Below, one piece after another: positions 1 to 7,295 of a stretch of 15,841 nucleotides of DNA. How positions within the stretch are numbered: position 1 is the stretch's first letter; every line of letters starts with the position of its first letter. The stretch is from CAYQUC01 sp048061315 (lineage in GTDB: Bacteria; Pseudomonadota; Gammaproteobacteria; UBA6429; Thiohalophilaceae): contig JBGMRJ010000069.1 in NCBI GenBank assembly GCA_048061315.1, forward strand, positions 1 through 15,841, read 5' to 3'. Below the pieces are notes generated by a model. That model saw only the letters and a list, made by a program, of their open reading frames with translations. It was not told the DNA's origin and did not search any database. A program made the translations under genes and the position numbers.

Positions 1-237
1 ATCGATTAATTTTGTAGAAGGCTCATCGTTAACCTTAAACAAAGTAAATTCAATATTTTTTTTCTTTAAGTTGGTTTGTAATTTTTGCCAATTATTTGAA
101 TCACAAAATGAACTTGCCCCCGTTACGATTAATATATTTTTACCATAGCTGGTGATATAGTCAGGTAGTTGATTAATCGTACCTTCACCAAATACTATTT
201 GAGGTAAGGCAGCTATTTGAAATTGTTGTAGGTTCAT
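1..237 (-). CDS. Iron-containing alcohol dehydrogenase, N-terminal part (runs off left edge)
   Basis: The minus strand from the ATG at 237 is open to the window edge and encodes 79 residues beginning MNLQQFQIAALPQIVFGEG. The stretch reading PQIVFGEGTINQLP and, about 15 residues later, the strand-loop GKNILIVTGASSF are typical of the N-terminal NAD(P)-binding domain of the Fe-dependent alcohol dehydrogenase superfamily (PF00465), in which GxG-type loops hold the cofactor. The metal-binding histidines and aspartate lie in the missing C-terminal part, so neither the metal nor the substrate can be judged. No good Shine-Dalgarno sequence precedes the start, but the N-terminus matches the family from its first residues. 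The gene reads away from the spacer at 238-461. A related family such as glycerol dehydrogenase is less likely from the wording of these motifs. Confidence 0.75.
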   Translation of the reverse strand, partial: MNLQQFQIAALPQIVFGEGTINQLPDYITSYGKNILIVTGASSFCDSNNWQKLQTNLKKKNIEFTLFKVNDEPSTKLID

Positions 238-339
238 ATTTGATAAAATAGATTAAAATTCCGCAGATATAACGTTACTTTATTGACAGTATCGAGTAAT
301 TTGAAATTTCTAAGATTATAAGTTATTGTAATTATTGAT

Positions 340-457
340 TATAATAATTTGGCACGTTAGCTGCAATACATTTAACCAGGCAGATTCATGATCTCTCTCC
401 TCTAGTAATACTGCCCTAATGTAGTTTTCACGGGCGCTAAATAAGCGCCCTTTTTTT
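340..457 (+). ncRNA. Candidate small regulatory RNA with CU-rich loop and intrinsic terminator
   Basis: No plus-strand gene lies upstream of the terminator at 432-457, so something else must be transcribed into it. A perfect -10 box TATAAT sits at 340-345 (weak -35, about TTATAA at 316-321), giving a transcript from about 352 to 457, roughly 105 nt. Within it GGCAG (379-383) pairs with CTGCC (411-415), presenting a loop that contains CTCTCTCCTC at 393-402, complementary to Shine-Dalgarno sequences. An unpaired AU-rich linker and the GC-rich terminator hairpin with a U tract follow. This layout of CU-rich loop, linker and terminator is common in Hfq-type sRNAs. I do not recognise a named family. 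The opposite strand of the same loop looks like a ribosome binding site followed by a five-codon ORF, so the strand assignment rests mainly on the terminator. Confidence 0.4.
432..457 (+). terminator. Rho-independent terminator, plus strand
   Basis: GGGCGCT (432-438) and AGCGCCC (444-450) form a perfect 7-bp GC-rich stem around the loop AAATA, followed directly by seven T residues (451-457). The T tract is on the plus strand only, so the element ends plus-strand transcription. On the minus strand the hairpin lies just after egtD but lacks a following T run. Confidence 0.8.
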
Positions 458-461
458 ATAA

Positions 462-1442
462 TTAATTTACAGGTAAGTTACAATAATGGACACTGAATAA
501 ATCATTATCATCTGTCCAGACCCTTAATGGTTCAAAACCAGCATCTTTTAGTAAATCTTGAAATTCAGATATTGTGTATTTATAGGAATTTTCGGTATGA
601 ATGGTTTCATTTTCAGAAAATGAAATACTGTGATCACCTACTTTAACCGTTTGCTGTTCTTTGCTTTTTAAATGCATTTCAATACGGCCTTTTTTATCAT
701 TATAAAATGCCTTGTGCTCAAATCCATTTAGATCAAAATTTGCATCAAGCTCCTGATTAATTCGCGTTAGTAAATTTAAATTAAAATCTGCAGTAACACC
801 ATGAGAATCATTGTAGGCTGCATTGAGTGTTTCAACATCTTTTTTGAGATCCACACCGATTAAAATGCCACCACCGGGTTTAACGATCTCCGCTATATTC
901 TGTAAAAATTTAACAGCATCAGCAGGTTCAAAATTACCAATACTCGAACCAGGGAAAAATGCGACTTTATGAACGTCGTCCATATTATACGGCAGTTTTA
1001 TTTTATCCGTATAATCAATACAGGCGGCATGAACATCCAGCCAGCTGTATTCACTTGATACATCTTTTGCTATTTGAATTAAATAATCTTTTGAAATATC
1101 CATCGGCATATAAACTGATGGTTTCAAGGTATCAAGTAATAAACGAACTTTTTGACTACTGCCGCTGCCTGGTTCTATTAACAAACAGTCAGCATCTATA
1201 TATTGTGAAATTTCAGTTGCGTTGTTTTTTAAAATATCAATTTCTGTTCTCGTTGGATAATATTCGGGCGAATCACAAATGGCATCAAATATCTTAGAAC
1301 CTTGCTCATTATAAAAAAATTTAGGTGGAATAACTTTATTTTCTTTTTGTAAACCATCAATCACTTCACCAAAAAAATCATTGGGCGCTGGATGAAAGTC
1401 ATAAAACTGGATATCATCCTTTTTTTTATTTGCAGCACTCAT
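462..1442 (-). CDS. egtD: L-histidine N-alpha-methyltransferase (ergothioneine biosynthesis EgtD)
   Basis: EgtD transfers three methyl groups from S-adenosylmethionine to the alpha-amino group of histidine, giving hercynine, the first step of ergothioneine synthesis in the cytoplasm. The 326-residue length is normal for the family. Visible hallmarks are YYPTRTE (61-67), the SAM-binding stretch LIEPGSGSSQKVR (88-100), YMPMDIS (111-117), FFPGSSIGNF (162-171), AYND (209-212) with GVTADFN after it, and IHTENSYKYT (281-290). In the mycobacterial enzyme histidine is held by a Tyr, an Asn, a Tyr, a Glu and a Ser; N170, Y210, E284 and S286 here look like counterparts. The gene starts 29 bases after egtB ends, on the same strand, so the two form an operon with egtB first. 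The ribosome binding site is weak (GGGA about 10 bases upstream). Confidence 0.95.
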   Translation of the reverse strand: MSAANKKKDDIQFYDFHPAPNDFFGEVIDGLQKENKVIPPKFFYNEQGSKIFDAICDSPEYYPTRTEIDILKNNATEISQYIDADCLLIEPGSGSSQKVRLLLDTLKPSVYMPMDISKDYLIQIAKDVSSEYSWLDVHAACIDYTDKIKLPYNMDDVHKVAFFPGSSIGNFEPADAVKFLQNIAEIVKPGGGILIGVDLKKDVETLNAAYNDSHGVTADFNLNLLTRINQELDANFDLNGFEHKAFYNDKKGRIEMHLKSKEQQTVKVGDHSISFSENETIHTENSYKYTISEFQDLLKDAGFEPLRVWTDDNDLFSVHYCNLPVN

Positions 1443-1471
1443 TTTATCAGTTTCCCATTTTGAATTGTTAT

Positions 1472-2776
1472 TTAGTTATTTTGAGCGAGCCTGATACCAC
1501 TAAACTGCCATCGATCACCTGGGTAAAAAAAGTTACGGTAACTACTTCGTATGTGTTCTTTAGGTGTAACACAGGAACCACCTCTTAAAATCATTTGACT
1601 GCTCATGAACTTACCATTGTATTCACCAATAGCACCAGTAGCCGCTTTAAAACCGGGATAAGCGACATAAGGACTTTGTGTCCATTCCCATACATCACCG
1701 TACATTTGTTGCAGTCCACTAGTAGCATCAGTAGTTTCGCTGGCAACGGGGTGACAATAATCACTGTCACGCAAGTTACCTTCAATAGCAACGTTTTGCG
1801 CGGCTCTCTCCCATTCATATTCTGTCGGTAGACGATTGCCAGACCAACTGGCATAGGCATCAGCTTCATAATAGCTCACATGAGAGACTGGTGCATTCAT
1901 ATCCAGTTTTCGTAAACCACCGAGGGTCATCTCAAACCACTCATCATTGTCTTTTTGCCAATAGAGTGGATGACGCCATATTTGTGTATTGACTATTTTC
2001 CAGGCATCCGACAACCAGTATTTTGACGATAAATAACCACCATCATCAATAAACTCCAGGTACTCTGCATTGGTTACTAATCGTGATGCAATTTTAAATT
2101 CTGCTACATAACTTTTATGAACTGGATTTTCGTTATCGTAATGAAACCCTTGTTCTGAAAAACCATATTCACTGAGTGATTCATCAAAATTAATCCATTG
2201 TATTTTACTGACATTAGATTCGGTTGATTTTGGCGGATGTTCTAAATTACGATATTGTGGTTGCAGCGGATTACTGGCAAAAATATGCAATATGTCGGTA
2301 TACAGTAATTCCTGATGTTGTTGCTCGTGATTTAAACCTAAGGTGATCTTATCGATAATGGCTTGTTCAGTATTTTCCGCCAAATCATTGATTAACTCGT
2401 TCATAAATTTATCAACATGAGAACGATATTCAAAGACTGTTTCTAAGGTCGGTCTGGATAGTAAGCCTCTTTTGGAGCGTGGATGAAATGTTCCAACTTG
2501 CTCATAATAGGAATTGAATAAATATTCAAACTTGGGATGATAAACCTCATAATTTTTAAAATGCGGTTTTAATAAAAACGTTTCAAAAAACCACGAGGTA
2601 TGTGCTAAATGCCACTTGGGTGGGCTGACATCCGGCATGGTTTGGATAATATAATCTTCAGTTTCCAGGGGGTTGCATATAGTGAGTGAATCCTGTCGCA
2701 CTCGATTATAAAAATCAAGCAAAGATTCTGTCGATGATGTTACAACAAAATCGGATTTTGCTGTTTGTGCTTGCAT
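1472..2776 (-). CDS. egtB: Hercynine sulfoxide synthase EgtB (iron-dependent ergothioneine synthase)
   Basis: EgtB is a non-heme iron enzyme that joins a thiol substrate to hercynine using oxygen, making the sulfoxide precursor of ergothioneine. The 434 residues show an N-terminal DinB-like helical domain and a C-terminal formylglycine-generating-enzyme/C-type-lectin fold. The iron ligands are probably H59 in HLAHTSWFFE and H150 and H154 in HEQQHQE, matching the three-histidine site of the family. The C-terminal part carries GNRLPTEYEWERAA (313-326), YGDVWEWT (359-366) and ILRGGSC (396-402), ending with SGIRLA. No egtA, egtC or egtE is nearby, so cysteine rather than gamma-glutamylcysteine may be the sulfur donor; that is inference. 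An in-frame TTG lies one codon upstream, but the ATG at 2776 with AAGGA nine bases before it is the better start. Confidence 0.93.
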   Translation of the reverse strand: MQAQTAKSDFVVTSSTESLLDFYNRVRQDSLTICNPLETEDYIIQTMPDVSPPKWHLAHTSWFFETFLLKPHFKNYEVYHPKFEYLFNSYYEQVGTFHPRSKRGLLSRPTLETVFEYRSHVDKFMNELINDLAENTEQAIIDKITLGLNHEQQHQELLYTDILHIFASNPLQPQYRNLEHPPKSTESNVSKIQWINFDESLSEYGFSEQGFHYDNENPVHKSYVAEFKIASRLVTNAEYLEFIDDGGYLSSKYWLSDAWKIVNTQIWRHPLYWQKDNDEWFEMTLGGLRKLDMNAPVSHVSYYEADAYASWSGNRLPTEYEWERAAQNVAIEGNLRDSDYCHPVASETTDATSGLQQMYGDVWEWTQSPYVAYPGFKAATGAIGEYNGKFMSSQMILRGGSCVTPKEHIRSSYRNFFYPGDRWQFSGIRLAQNN

Positions 2777-2801
2777 CAAGATCGTTCCTTTATTTCTTAA
2801 T

Positions 2802-2828
2802 TGCTACACATTCTATACTCATGTAGCA
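2802..2828. promoter_or_regulatory. Dyad in the egtB leader
   Basis: TGCTACA (2802-2808) and TGTAGCA (2822-2828) form a perfect 7-bp inverted repeat with a 13-base spacer, about 25 bases upstream of the egtB start. It could be a protein-binding site or a hairpin in the egtB mRNA leader. It lacks a T tract and is not a terminator. Confidence 0.3.
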
Positions 2829-2874
2829 GTTAATAACAAACTAATATATGTAAATTTGTTACTCAATTCACTAA

Positions 2875-2912
2875 TATACTGACATTATACTGACTATTCA
2901 CTTATGCCCAAT
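2875..2912 (-). promoter_or_regulatory. Probable egtBD promoter with tandem direct repeat
   Basis: On the minus strand TATAAT occurs at 2889-2884, with a TTGGGC-like -35 about 16 bases upstream inside the last codons of the glutaredoxin gene. The plus-strand sequence TATACTGAC occurs twice, at 2875-2883 and 2886-2894, with an 11-base period, about one helical turn, overlapping this -10 box. This fits a promoter under regulator control, but no regulator can be named. Confidence 0.35.
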
Positions 2913-3154
2913 AATGGGTCGAGTTCGTCATCCATATCAAGTTCGACAAGATCATCAAAACCACCGATATGACGCTCATCAATGAAAATTTGAGGTACAG
3001 AATCAAGCCCTGCTTTTTGTTTCATTTCTTCAAATAAATCATCATCATAATCAATCAATTTTTTTTCAAATGGCACGCCTTTTTTTACAAGCAACTTTTC
3101 TGCTCGTTCGCAATAAGGGCAGGTTTCGGTGCAATACATTACAACACTTGGCAT
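2894..3154 (-). CDS. grxC: Glutaredoxin 3 (class I dithiol glutaredoxin)
   Basis: Glutaredoxins reduce disulfides and glutathione-mixed disulfides in the cytoplasm at the expense of glutathione. The 86-residue protein is the normal length for GrxC. It has the dithiol active site CPYC at 12-15, the cis-proline loop SVPQIF with P54, and the GGFDDL glutathione-binding turn at 64-69. A GGAG ribosome binding site lies about eight bases before the ATG. It begins 21 bases after the DsrS-like gene on the same strand and is probably the last gene of that operon. Its stop region overlaps the likely egtBD promoter. Placement between the DsrS-like gene and the ergothioneine genes gives a local theme of thiol chemistry, though grxC occurs in many unrelated settings. 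Confidence 0.93.
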   Translation of the reverse strand: MPSVVMYCTETCPYCERAEKLLVKKGVPFEKKLIDYDDDLFEEMKQKAGLDSVPQIFIDERHIGGFDDLVELDMDDELDPLLGISE

Positions 3155-3175
3155 TCTATTTCTCCACTTTACTGA

Positions 3176-4312
3176 TTATTTAATGCTGACGCATAAATTT
3201 TTACAATTTTCTAAAATAGGGTCTGAAACAGGTTTCAACTTTTTACGCATCACTGACCCGATAGCGCTTGAGCGTGAAAAAATCGGATTCACAACACCTT
3301 CACATAAACACGATAAAAATAATACGCTATATAATGATTCTCGTATTTTATCTGACTCAATCACGACATTTGAAAATGCGGTGTTTTGATTTTTTAGCGC
3401 ACTAATTAATTCGTCACAGCTTTGATTTATTTCTTCAATACTATGAAAATCAGATTTTAGCGGCTTAATTGATTTAAAAAACTGACTGACTGCATTGAGT
3501 AACATTATCACTACATCTTGATTAGTAGGTTTTAACATTGCTAAATTTAATGTATTTAACAATGTTTGCCCGATTGAACTGTGTACTTTTAATAACATTT
3601 TGATATAGTGATCGCAAGACTCATTTCCTAAGCAGGGCTTAAGGAGTTTACTCACCATTTCTTCATCGGGATGGGCTGCGAGTGGTTCAGGAATGTCATC
3701 TGGTTTAGTCATCATAAACCCCACGTAAAATGAATTTTTACGTTTGGCTTTTGACCATAGCGCCATTTTTTGCTTTTCGTTTATTAAATCACCTTGCAGG
3801 ACTAACCGAATAGATTCAATCATTTCACGAGCGTCAACTTCAAACGGTAAATATTCAATTAAATATTCCGCCAAAACGGAACCCATATCACCGTCTACTA
3901 CTGTTTGTTTTTCTAACATTCGTCGGGCATTTTCCGACGTTGGCATTGACCACCAGGCACGTCGTGCTATTTCATTTGAAATTCCTGCTGCGTGAACAAC
4001 GGCAACAACCGCTTCAGGCTCACCTAATAATAATAATTGTTCCAGACTTTCATCTTTGGTTTGCCCCATTCGGGTCCAACGCCCTAAAAAAACAGGATAA
4101 CCGCCCGGTGACCCGAGCACATGACTGCTGATCAATTCACGAACTTTTTTTATGTATTTGTCATCCCGGCAATTTGGATTAAGCGGTACTTTAGCTTCCC
4201 CTTTTTCAGTTAAACCAAACACCACCATTTTTGATTCATCAATTCGAATCGCATGGGCATTCTGGTGTAACAAAATATTAATTCTAAAATTGTCTTCGCT
4301 TGATAATTCCAT
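3176..4312 (-). CDS. dsrS: DsrS-like protein (sulfur-oxidation associated, function unknown)
   Basis: This 378-residue soluble protein has no signal peptide or membrane segment. Its N-terminal half resembles what I remember of DsrS, the last gene of the dsr cluster in purple sulfur bacteria such as Allochromatium vinosum: IRIDESKMVVFGLTEKGEAK (22-41), LNPNCRDDKYIKKVRELISS (44-63), HVLGSPGGYPVFLGRWTRMG (64-83), DESLEQLLLLGEPEAVVAVV (87-106), ARRAWWSMP (116-124) and LAEYLIEYLPFE (147-158). The biochemical role of DsrS is not established, to my knowledge. Here it is detached from the dsr core genes and sits downstream of the VWA/MoxR pair (47-base gap) and 21 bases upstream of grxC. The C-terminal third is helical-looking, with C225, C231 and C251 spread out rather than in a metal motif. 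Identification comes from recall of the family, not from an alignment. If wrong, it is a conserved hypothetical protein. Confidence 0.6.
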   Translation of the reverse strand: MELSSEDNFRINILLHQNAHAIRIDESKMVVFGLTEKGEAKVPLNPNCRDDKYIKKVRELISSHVLGSPGGYPVFLGRWTRMGQTKDESLEQLLLLGEPEAVVAVVHAAGISNEIARRAWWSMPTSENARRMLEKQTVVDGDMGSVLAEYLIEYLPFEVDAREMIESIRLVLQGDLINEKQKMALWSKAKRKNSFYVGFMMTKPDDIPEPLAAHPDEEMVSKLLKPCLGNESCDHYIKMLLKVHSSIGQTLLNTLNLAMLKPTNQDVVIMLLNAVSQFFKSIKPLKSDFHSIEEINQSCDELISALKNQNTAFSNVVIESDKIRESLYSVLFLSCLCEGVVNPIFSRSSAIGSVMRKKLKPVSDPILENCKNLCVSIK

Positions 4313-4359
4313 ATTTCTACATTAACTAAATTTAAATATACCAAATTATTTTATGTCGA

Positions 4360-5730
4360 TCAGTTCAATTGAATCCGTTGTCCCCACGGAACTGGTAGTT
4401 TACCTTTAACTAACCATATAACAGGATACATCGGTACTTCTTTCGGGAACTCACCTTCGGCATCGGTAAAATACACTAACAGATCGGGTGCCATATCTAA
4501 TGTGTCTACCCATTTAAAAATAGGATTAAAACTGGTGCCGCCACCACCTTTCATTTTTTCAGGTAAGGTAAAGTCTTCCCAGGCTTCATAAATCCAGGGG
4601 CCACCTTCCACTAATTCGGAATCGCAGGCGTTTAAAGTGACTTGTGCCCGCATCTGTCCTTTAATGGCATTAATTTCAGATAAAAATTCAGACATTTCTT
4701 TATCCGAAATAGAGCCGCTAATATCGAGTGCTACCGATAAATTAATTTGCGCACTTCGTAATCGCGGAAAAATAGCTGGATCACCACGCCGGGTTGATGG
4801 CCGTGAATAATTGTAATCATCGCGTGCCACTGAGGTAACGTAGCGTGCCAGTAACATGCGCCAGGGCAATTGTGGCTGCAACATAAAATCCACCAATCGC
4901 GCCATATCGCCACCGAGTTTACCGGCTTGCATTGCAGATTGTGCTGCACCTGCCAAACGTTGTTGCCACTGGGTTGATAATTCTTCCCGCTCATTATGGC
5001 TTAGAGGCGGCGGTTGTTCTGCTCCGGCATCACTGTCACCCGGTTGCTGTTTCGGGCCTTTTTCAAGTTCGTTATCTTTTTTGTTATCCGGTTGGGTATT
5101 TCCAGTTTCATTTTGATCCGGTTGTTGTTTTCCGGAGCCGGTTTCGGATTCATCAGGCTCACTCGGATCATCCGGATCTGTTTCTGGTTTATCTGACTTG
5201 CCCTGCTTTTCTTTTTTTCCTTTAGCACCACCAGTATCACCACTATTTGATTCTTCATCTTGCTCGTCATCGTAAATATGTTGATCATGTGGTTCCTGAT
5301 CTTCATTTTCATCTATATACGGATAAATTTCTTCAGCCGACATACCGTTGTAACTTTCTTCAACCAGAATGCCCGGTGGTGGTGTGAGATCGTCTTTAAG
5401 TAATAAGGGATTGATTGCATAGTCGCATGCAGTATCCCAACGATTTTTTATACGATGCTGACGTCGGGCAAAATGCGATAAAGCACAATGCAGAGCTTCA
5501 TGTGCCAGCACGAATTGTGTTTGCGCTAAACTCAAAGCATCGATGTATTGTTCATTGTAATAAAATTTTCGGGCATCGGTTGCGGTGCTACGGCACCAGG
5601 AAGGATCGGCTTTAACTAACGGTAAGCGCAGAACTAATGCGCCTAAAAAGGGTTTATCGATTATAAGACGCGTACGCGCTGCACTTAATTTAATTTCAAC
5701 ATCGGACTCACTGGCATTTTCATCTGACAT
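4360..5730 (-). CDS. VWA-like protein with N-terminal metallopeptidase-like domain (DUF2201 type)
   Basis: The 456-residue protein has three parts. Residues about 10-140 form a putative metallopeptidase domain with HEALH at 77-81, a zinc-type HExxH, followed by H86 and the DYAIN segment at 103-107. Residues about 140-245 are a low-complexity linker rich in Asp, Glu, Gln, Pro, Asn and Lys, surely disordered. Residues about 250-456 form a von Willebrand A-like domain with an intact MIDAS-like set: DISGS (336-340), the Thr of GGGGTSF (T399) and FTDAEG (421-426). This matches proteins annotated DUF2201 (PF13203 plus PF09967). It starts only five bases after the MoxR stop with no clear ribosome binding site, suggesting translational coupling. 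MoxR/VWA pairs such as CbbQ/CbbO and NorQ/NorD activate metal enzymes; a similar job is inferred here, target unknown. Whether the HExxH cuts peptides is unproven. Confidence 0.85.
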   Translation of the reverse strand: MSDENASESDVEIKLSAARTRLIIDKPFLGALVLRLPLVKADPSWCRSTATDARKFYYNEQYIDALSLAQTQFVLAHEALHCALSHFARRQHRIKNRWDTACDYAINPLLLKDDLTPPPGILVEESYNGMSAEEIYPYIDENEDQEPHDQHIYDDEQDEESNSGDTGGAKGKKEKQGKSDKPETDPDDPSEPDESETGSGKQQPDQNETGNTQPDNKKDNELEKGPKQQPGDSDAGAEQPPPLSHNEREELSTQWQQRLAGAAQSAMQAGKLGGDMARLVDFMLQPQLPWRMLLARYVTSVARDDYNYSRPSTRRGDPAIFPRLRSAQINLSVALDISGSISDKEMSEFLSEINAIKGQMRAQVTLNACDSELVEGGPWIYEAWEDFTLPEKMKGGGGTSFNPIFKWVDTLDMAPDLLVYFTDAEGEFPKEVPMYPVIWLVKGKLPVPWGQRIQLN

Positions 5731-5735
5731 AACAT

Positions 5736-6782
5736 TTACATGTCATACAACATGACATCGGCAACCGAGTTAGACCAGTTAGCAAATTCTGGAACGGCAA
5801 ATAAATCCTGCCCTATCGCACGGTGCATGTCCGACACTAACATAACGCCCATTTCTTTTTGAGGAAATGATGAGGCGTAATTTAATATATTGCCGTGAAC
5901 CGTTTGGGCATTATCAGATTCTTTTTCTCGAATTGCCCGTCCAACTAATGCTGATGCAACGGCATATTGCAGATCAATCTCTTTTGGTGTTGAAACATTA
6001 TCACCACGAATGATGGCATCGAGATCCGGTAATTGATCCAGATTTTGTACAAACGCATGCAATTCAATACCGGCTGCAGGACCAACACAGGCTTGCAGTG
6101 ACTCCAGCAACAATGATGGATGGTCCATAAATTTTTGAAGTGCCCGGTGTGCAAACTCCCAGGAACGCGGCGATGGAAATGCAACCGGGTTATGAGCCGG
6201 ATCAAATTCAAATAATTGCTCAGGCCGATAACGTAAAAATGCAATAATCCGTTCATCGATATTATTTTTATACGCCCAACTCACCCAATCATCTAAATTA
6301 ACATCAACATCGAAATGTGAAAACCGGTTTGCCAATGGTGCCGGCATGGTAAAAGTTACACCGCGATCACCTTGTCGGTTACCCGCTGCAAAAATTGCCC
6401 AGCCATCAGGCACCGTATAGTCACCCAACTTTCGATCTAAAATTAATTGGTAGGCCGCTGCTGAAACGCTAGGCGGTGCTGATGTTATTTCATCTAAAAA
6501 TAAAATGCCTTGTTCGCCATGCCGTTCAACCTCAGGTAGTAATGACGGTATTGCCCACTCTACCCGGTCTCCATCTCGAAACGGGATACCGCGTAAATCA
6601 CTGGGTTCCATTTGTGATAAGCGAATATCAATAACCTTAACATTATGACGTTCACCTATTTCTAAAATTATTTGAGATTTACCAACACCCGGTGCTCCCC
6701 ATAACATTACTGGAGTATGAAAACCTTTATGAGTACTTAAAAATTCCTGATCGAGTATGACCGCTAGATGAGCTGGGCGCAT
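5736..6782 (-). CDS. MoxR-family AAA+ ATPase
   Basis: This 348-residue cytoplasmic ATPase shows the complete AAA+ set: Walker A GAPGVGKS (29-36), Walker B ILFLDE (93-98), a sensor-1 region FAAGNRQGDRG (131-141) with N135, a likely arginine finger in LANRFSHFDVD (R153), and a sensor-2-like SPRSWEF (204-210). The LFLDEITSAPPSVSAAAYQLILDRKLG stretch is characteristic of the MoxR branch. MoxR ATPases form hexamers that work with a VWA partner as remodelling chaperones, and the partner follows within five bases. The start is supported by AGGAAGTGG just upstream. It is the second gene of the five-gene minus-strand unit, 44 bases after the SEL1 gene. The client cannot be read from sequence; the DsrS-like gene two positions downstream is the obvious candidate, by context only. 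Confidence 0.9.
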   Translation of the reverse strand: MRPAHLAVILDQEFLSTHKGFHTPVMLWGAPGVGKSQIILEIGERHNVKVIDIRLSQMEPSDLRGIPFRDGDRVEWAIPSLLPEVERHGEQGILFLDEITSAPPSVSAAAYQLILDRKLGDYTVPDGWAIFAAGNRQGDRGVTFTMPAPLANRFSHFDVDVNLDDWVSWAYKNNIDERIIAFLRYRPEQLFEFDPAHNPVAFPSPRSWEFAHRALQKFMDHPSLLLESLQACVGPAAGIELHAFVQNLDQLPDLDAIIRGDNVSTPKEIDLQYAVASALVGRAIREKESDNAQTVHGNILNYASSFPQKEMGVMLVSDMHRAIGQDLFAVPEFANWSNSVADVMLYDM

Positions 6783-6826
6783 TGTATAACCACTTCCTGT
6801 TTTATTATTCTATTTATATTCTAGTT

Positions 6827-7252
6827 TTAGAAACCGGCTTTGGCATACCATTTTTTAGCTTCTTCGGGATTTTTTTCAACGCCATTGCCCTGCTCATACA
6901 TCATGGCAATGGTGGTTTGTGATCCGGCTAAACCTTGTTCGGCTGCTTTTTTAAACCAGACTATTGCTTGTTCGGCATCTTTTTCAACACACTCGCCTTC
7001 CATATACATAAAACCAAGACCATGTTGAGCCAGAGCGTGCCCTTGTTCGGCTGCGGCGCGCATCCATTTCACAGCAAATTCATCATTTTGCGCCATTCCC
7101 AAACCATTTTGGTACATAATAGCGACACGATGTTGTGATTCAGCATGACCTTGATCCGCATAGGCACTTAAAAACTGCATTGCCTGCGAAAAATGTTTTG
7201 ATTCAAATGCTGACATGCCACTCGCATATTCGATTTCGTCTTCTACCGCCAT
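6827..7252 (-). CDS. SEL1-like tetratricopeptide repeat protein
   Basis: The protein has 141 residues from the ATG at 7252, preferred because AAGG and AGG lie 4-8 bases upstream. A TTG five codons earlier would place that ribosome binding site inside the gene. It is almost entirely SEL1 repeats: AEQGHALAQHGLGFMYMEGE and AEQGLAGSQTTIAMMYEQGN are two clear copies, preceded by a third ADQGHAESQHRVAIMYQNG (32-50). The helical repeats form a curved scaffold for protein-protein contact. There is no signal peptide, so it is probably cytoplasmic. It is the first gene of the minus-strand unit leading into MoxR, the VWA protein and the DsrS-like protein, so it may be an adaptor for that assembly; this is inference. 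Confidence 0.85.
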   Translation of the reverse strand: MAVEDEIEYASGMSAFESKHFSQAMQFLSAYADQGHAESQHRVAIMYQNGLGMAQNDEFAVKWMRAAAEQGHALAQHGLGFMYMEGECVEKDAEQAIVWFKKAAEQGLAGSQTTIAMMYEQGNGVEKNPEEAKKWYAKAGF

Positions 7253-7295
7253 TGTGCCTACCTTCAATATTTATGTTATAAATTACAAAAATGAA

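Noticed and set aside
432..457. Hairpin as terminator of egtD
   Set aside because: The T tract is on the plus strand; on the minus strand the run of A precedes the stem and GTGAAAA follows it.
959..1297. Plus-strand ORF of 112 codons
   Set aside because: Antisense shadow inside egtD, which has clear family motifs.
1603..1869. Minus-strand ORF of 88 codons
   Set aside because: Out-of-frame shadow inside egtB.
3129..3389. Plus-strand ORF of 86 codons
   Set aside because: Antisense to the end of the DsrS-like gene and the start of grxC; no ribosome binding site or motif.
4856..5312. Several overlapping ORFs on both strands
   Set aside because: They lie opposite or out of frame with the low-complexity linker of the VWA protein, where biased codons leave other frames open; none shows motifs or a ribosome binding site.
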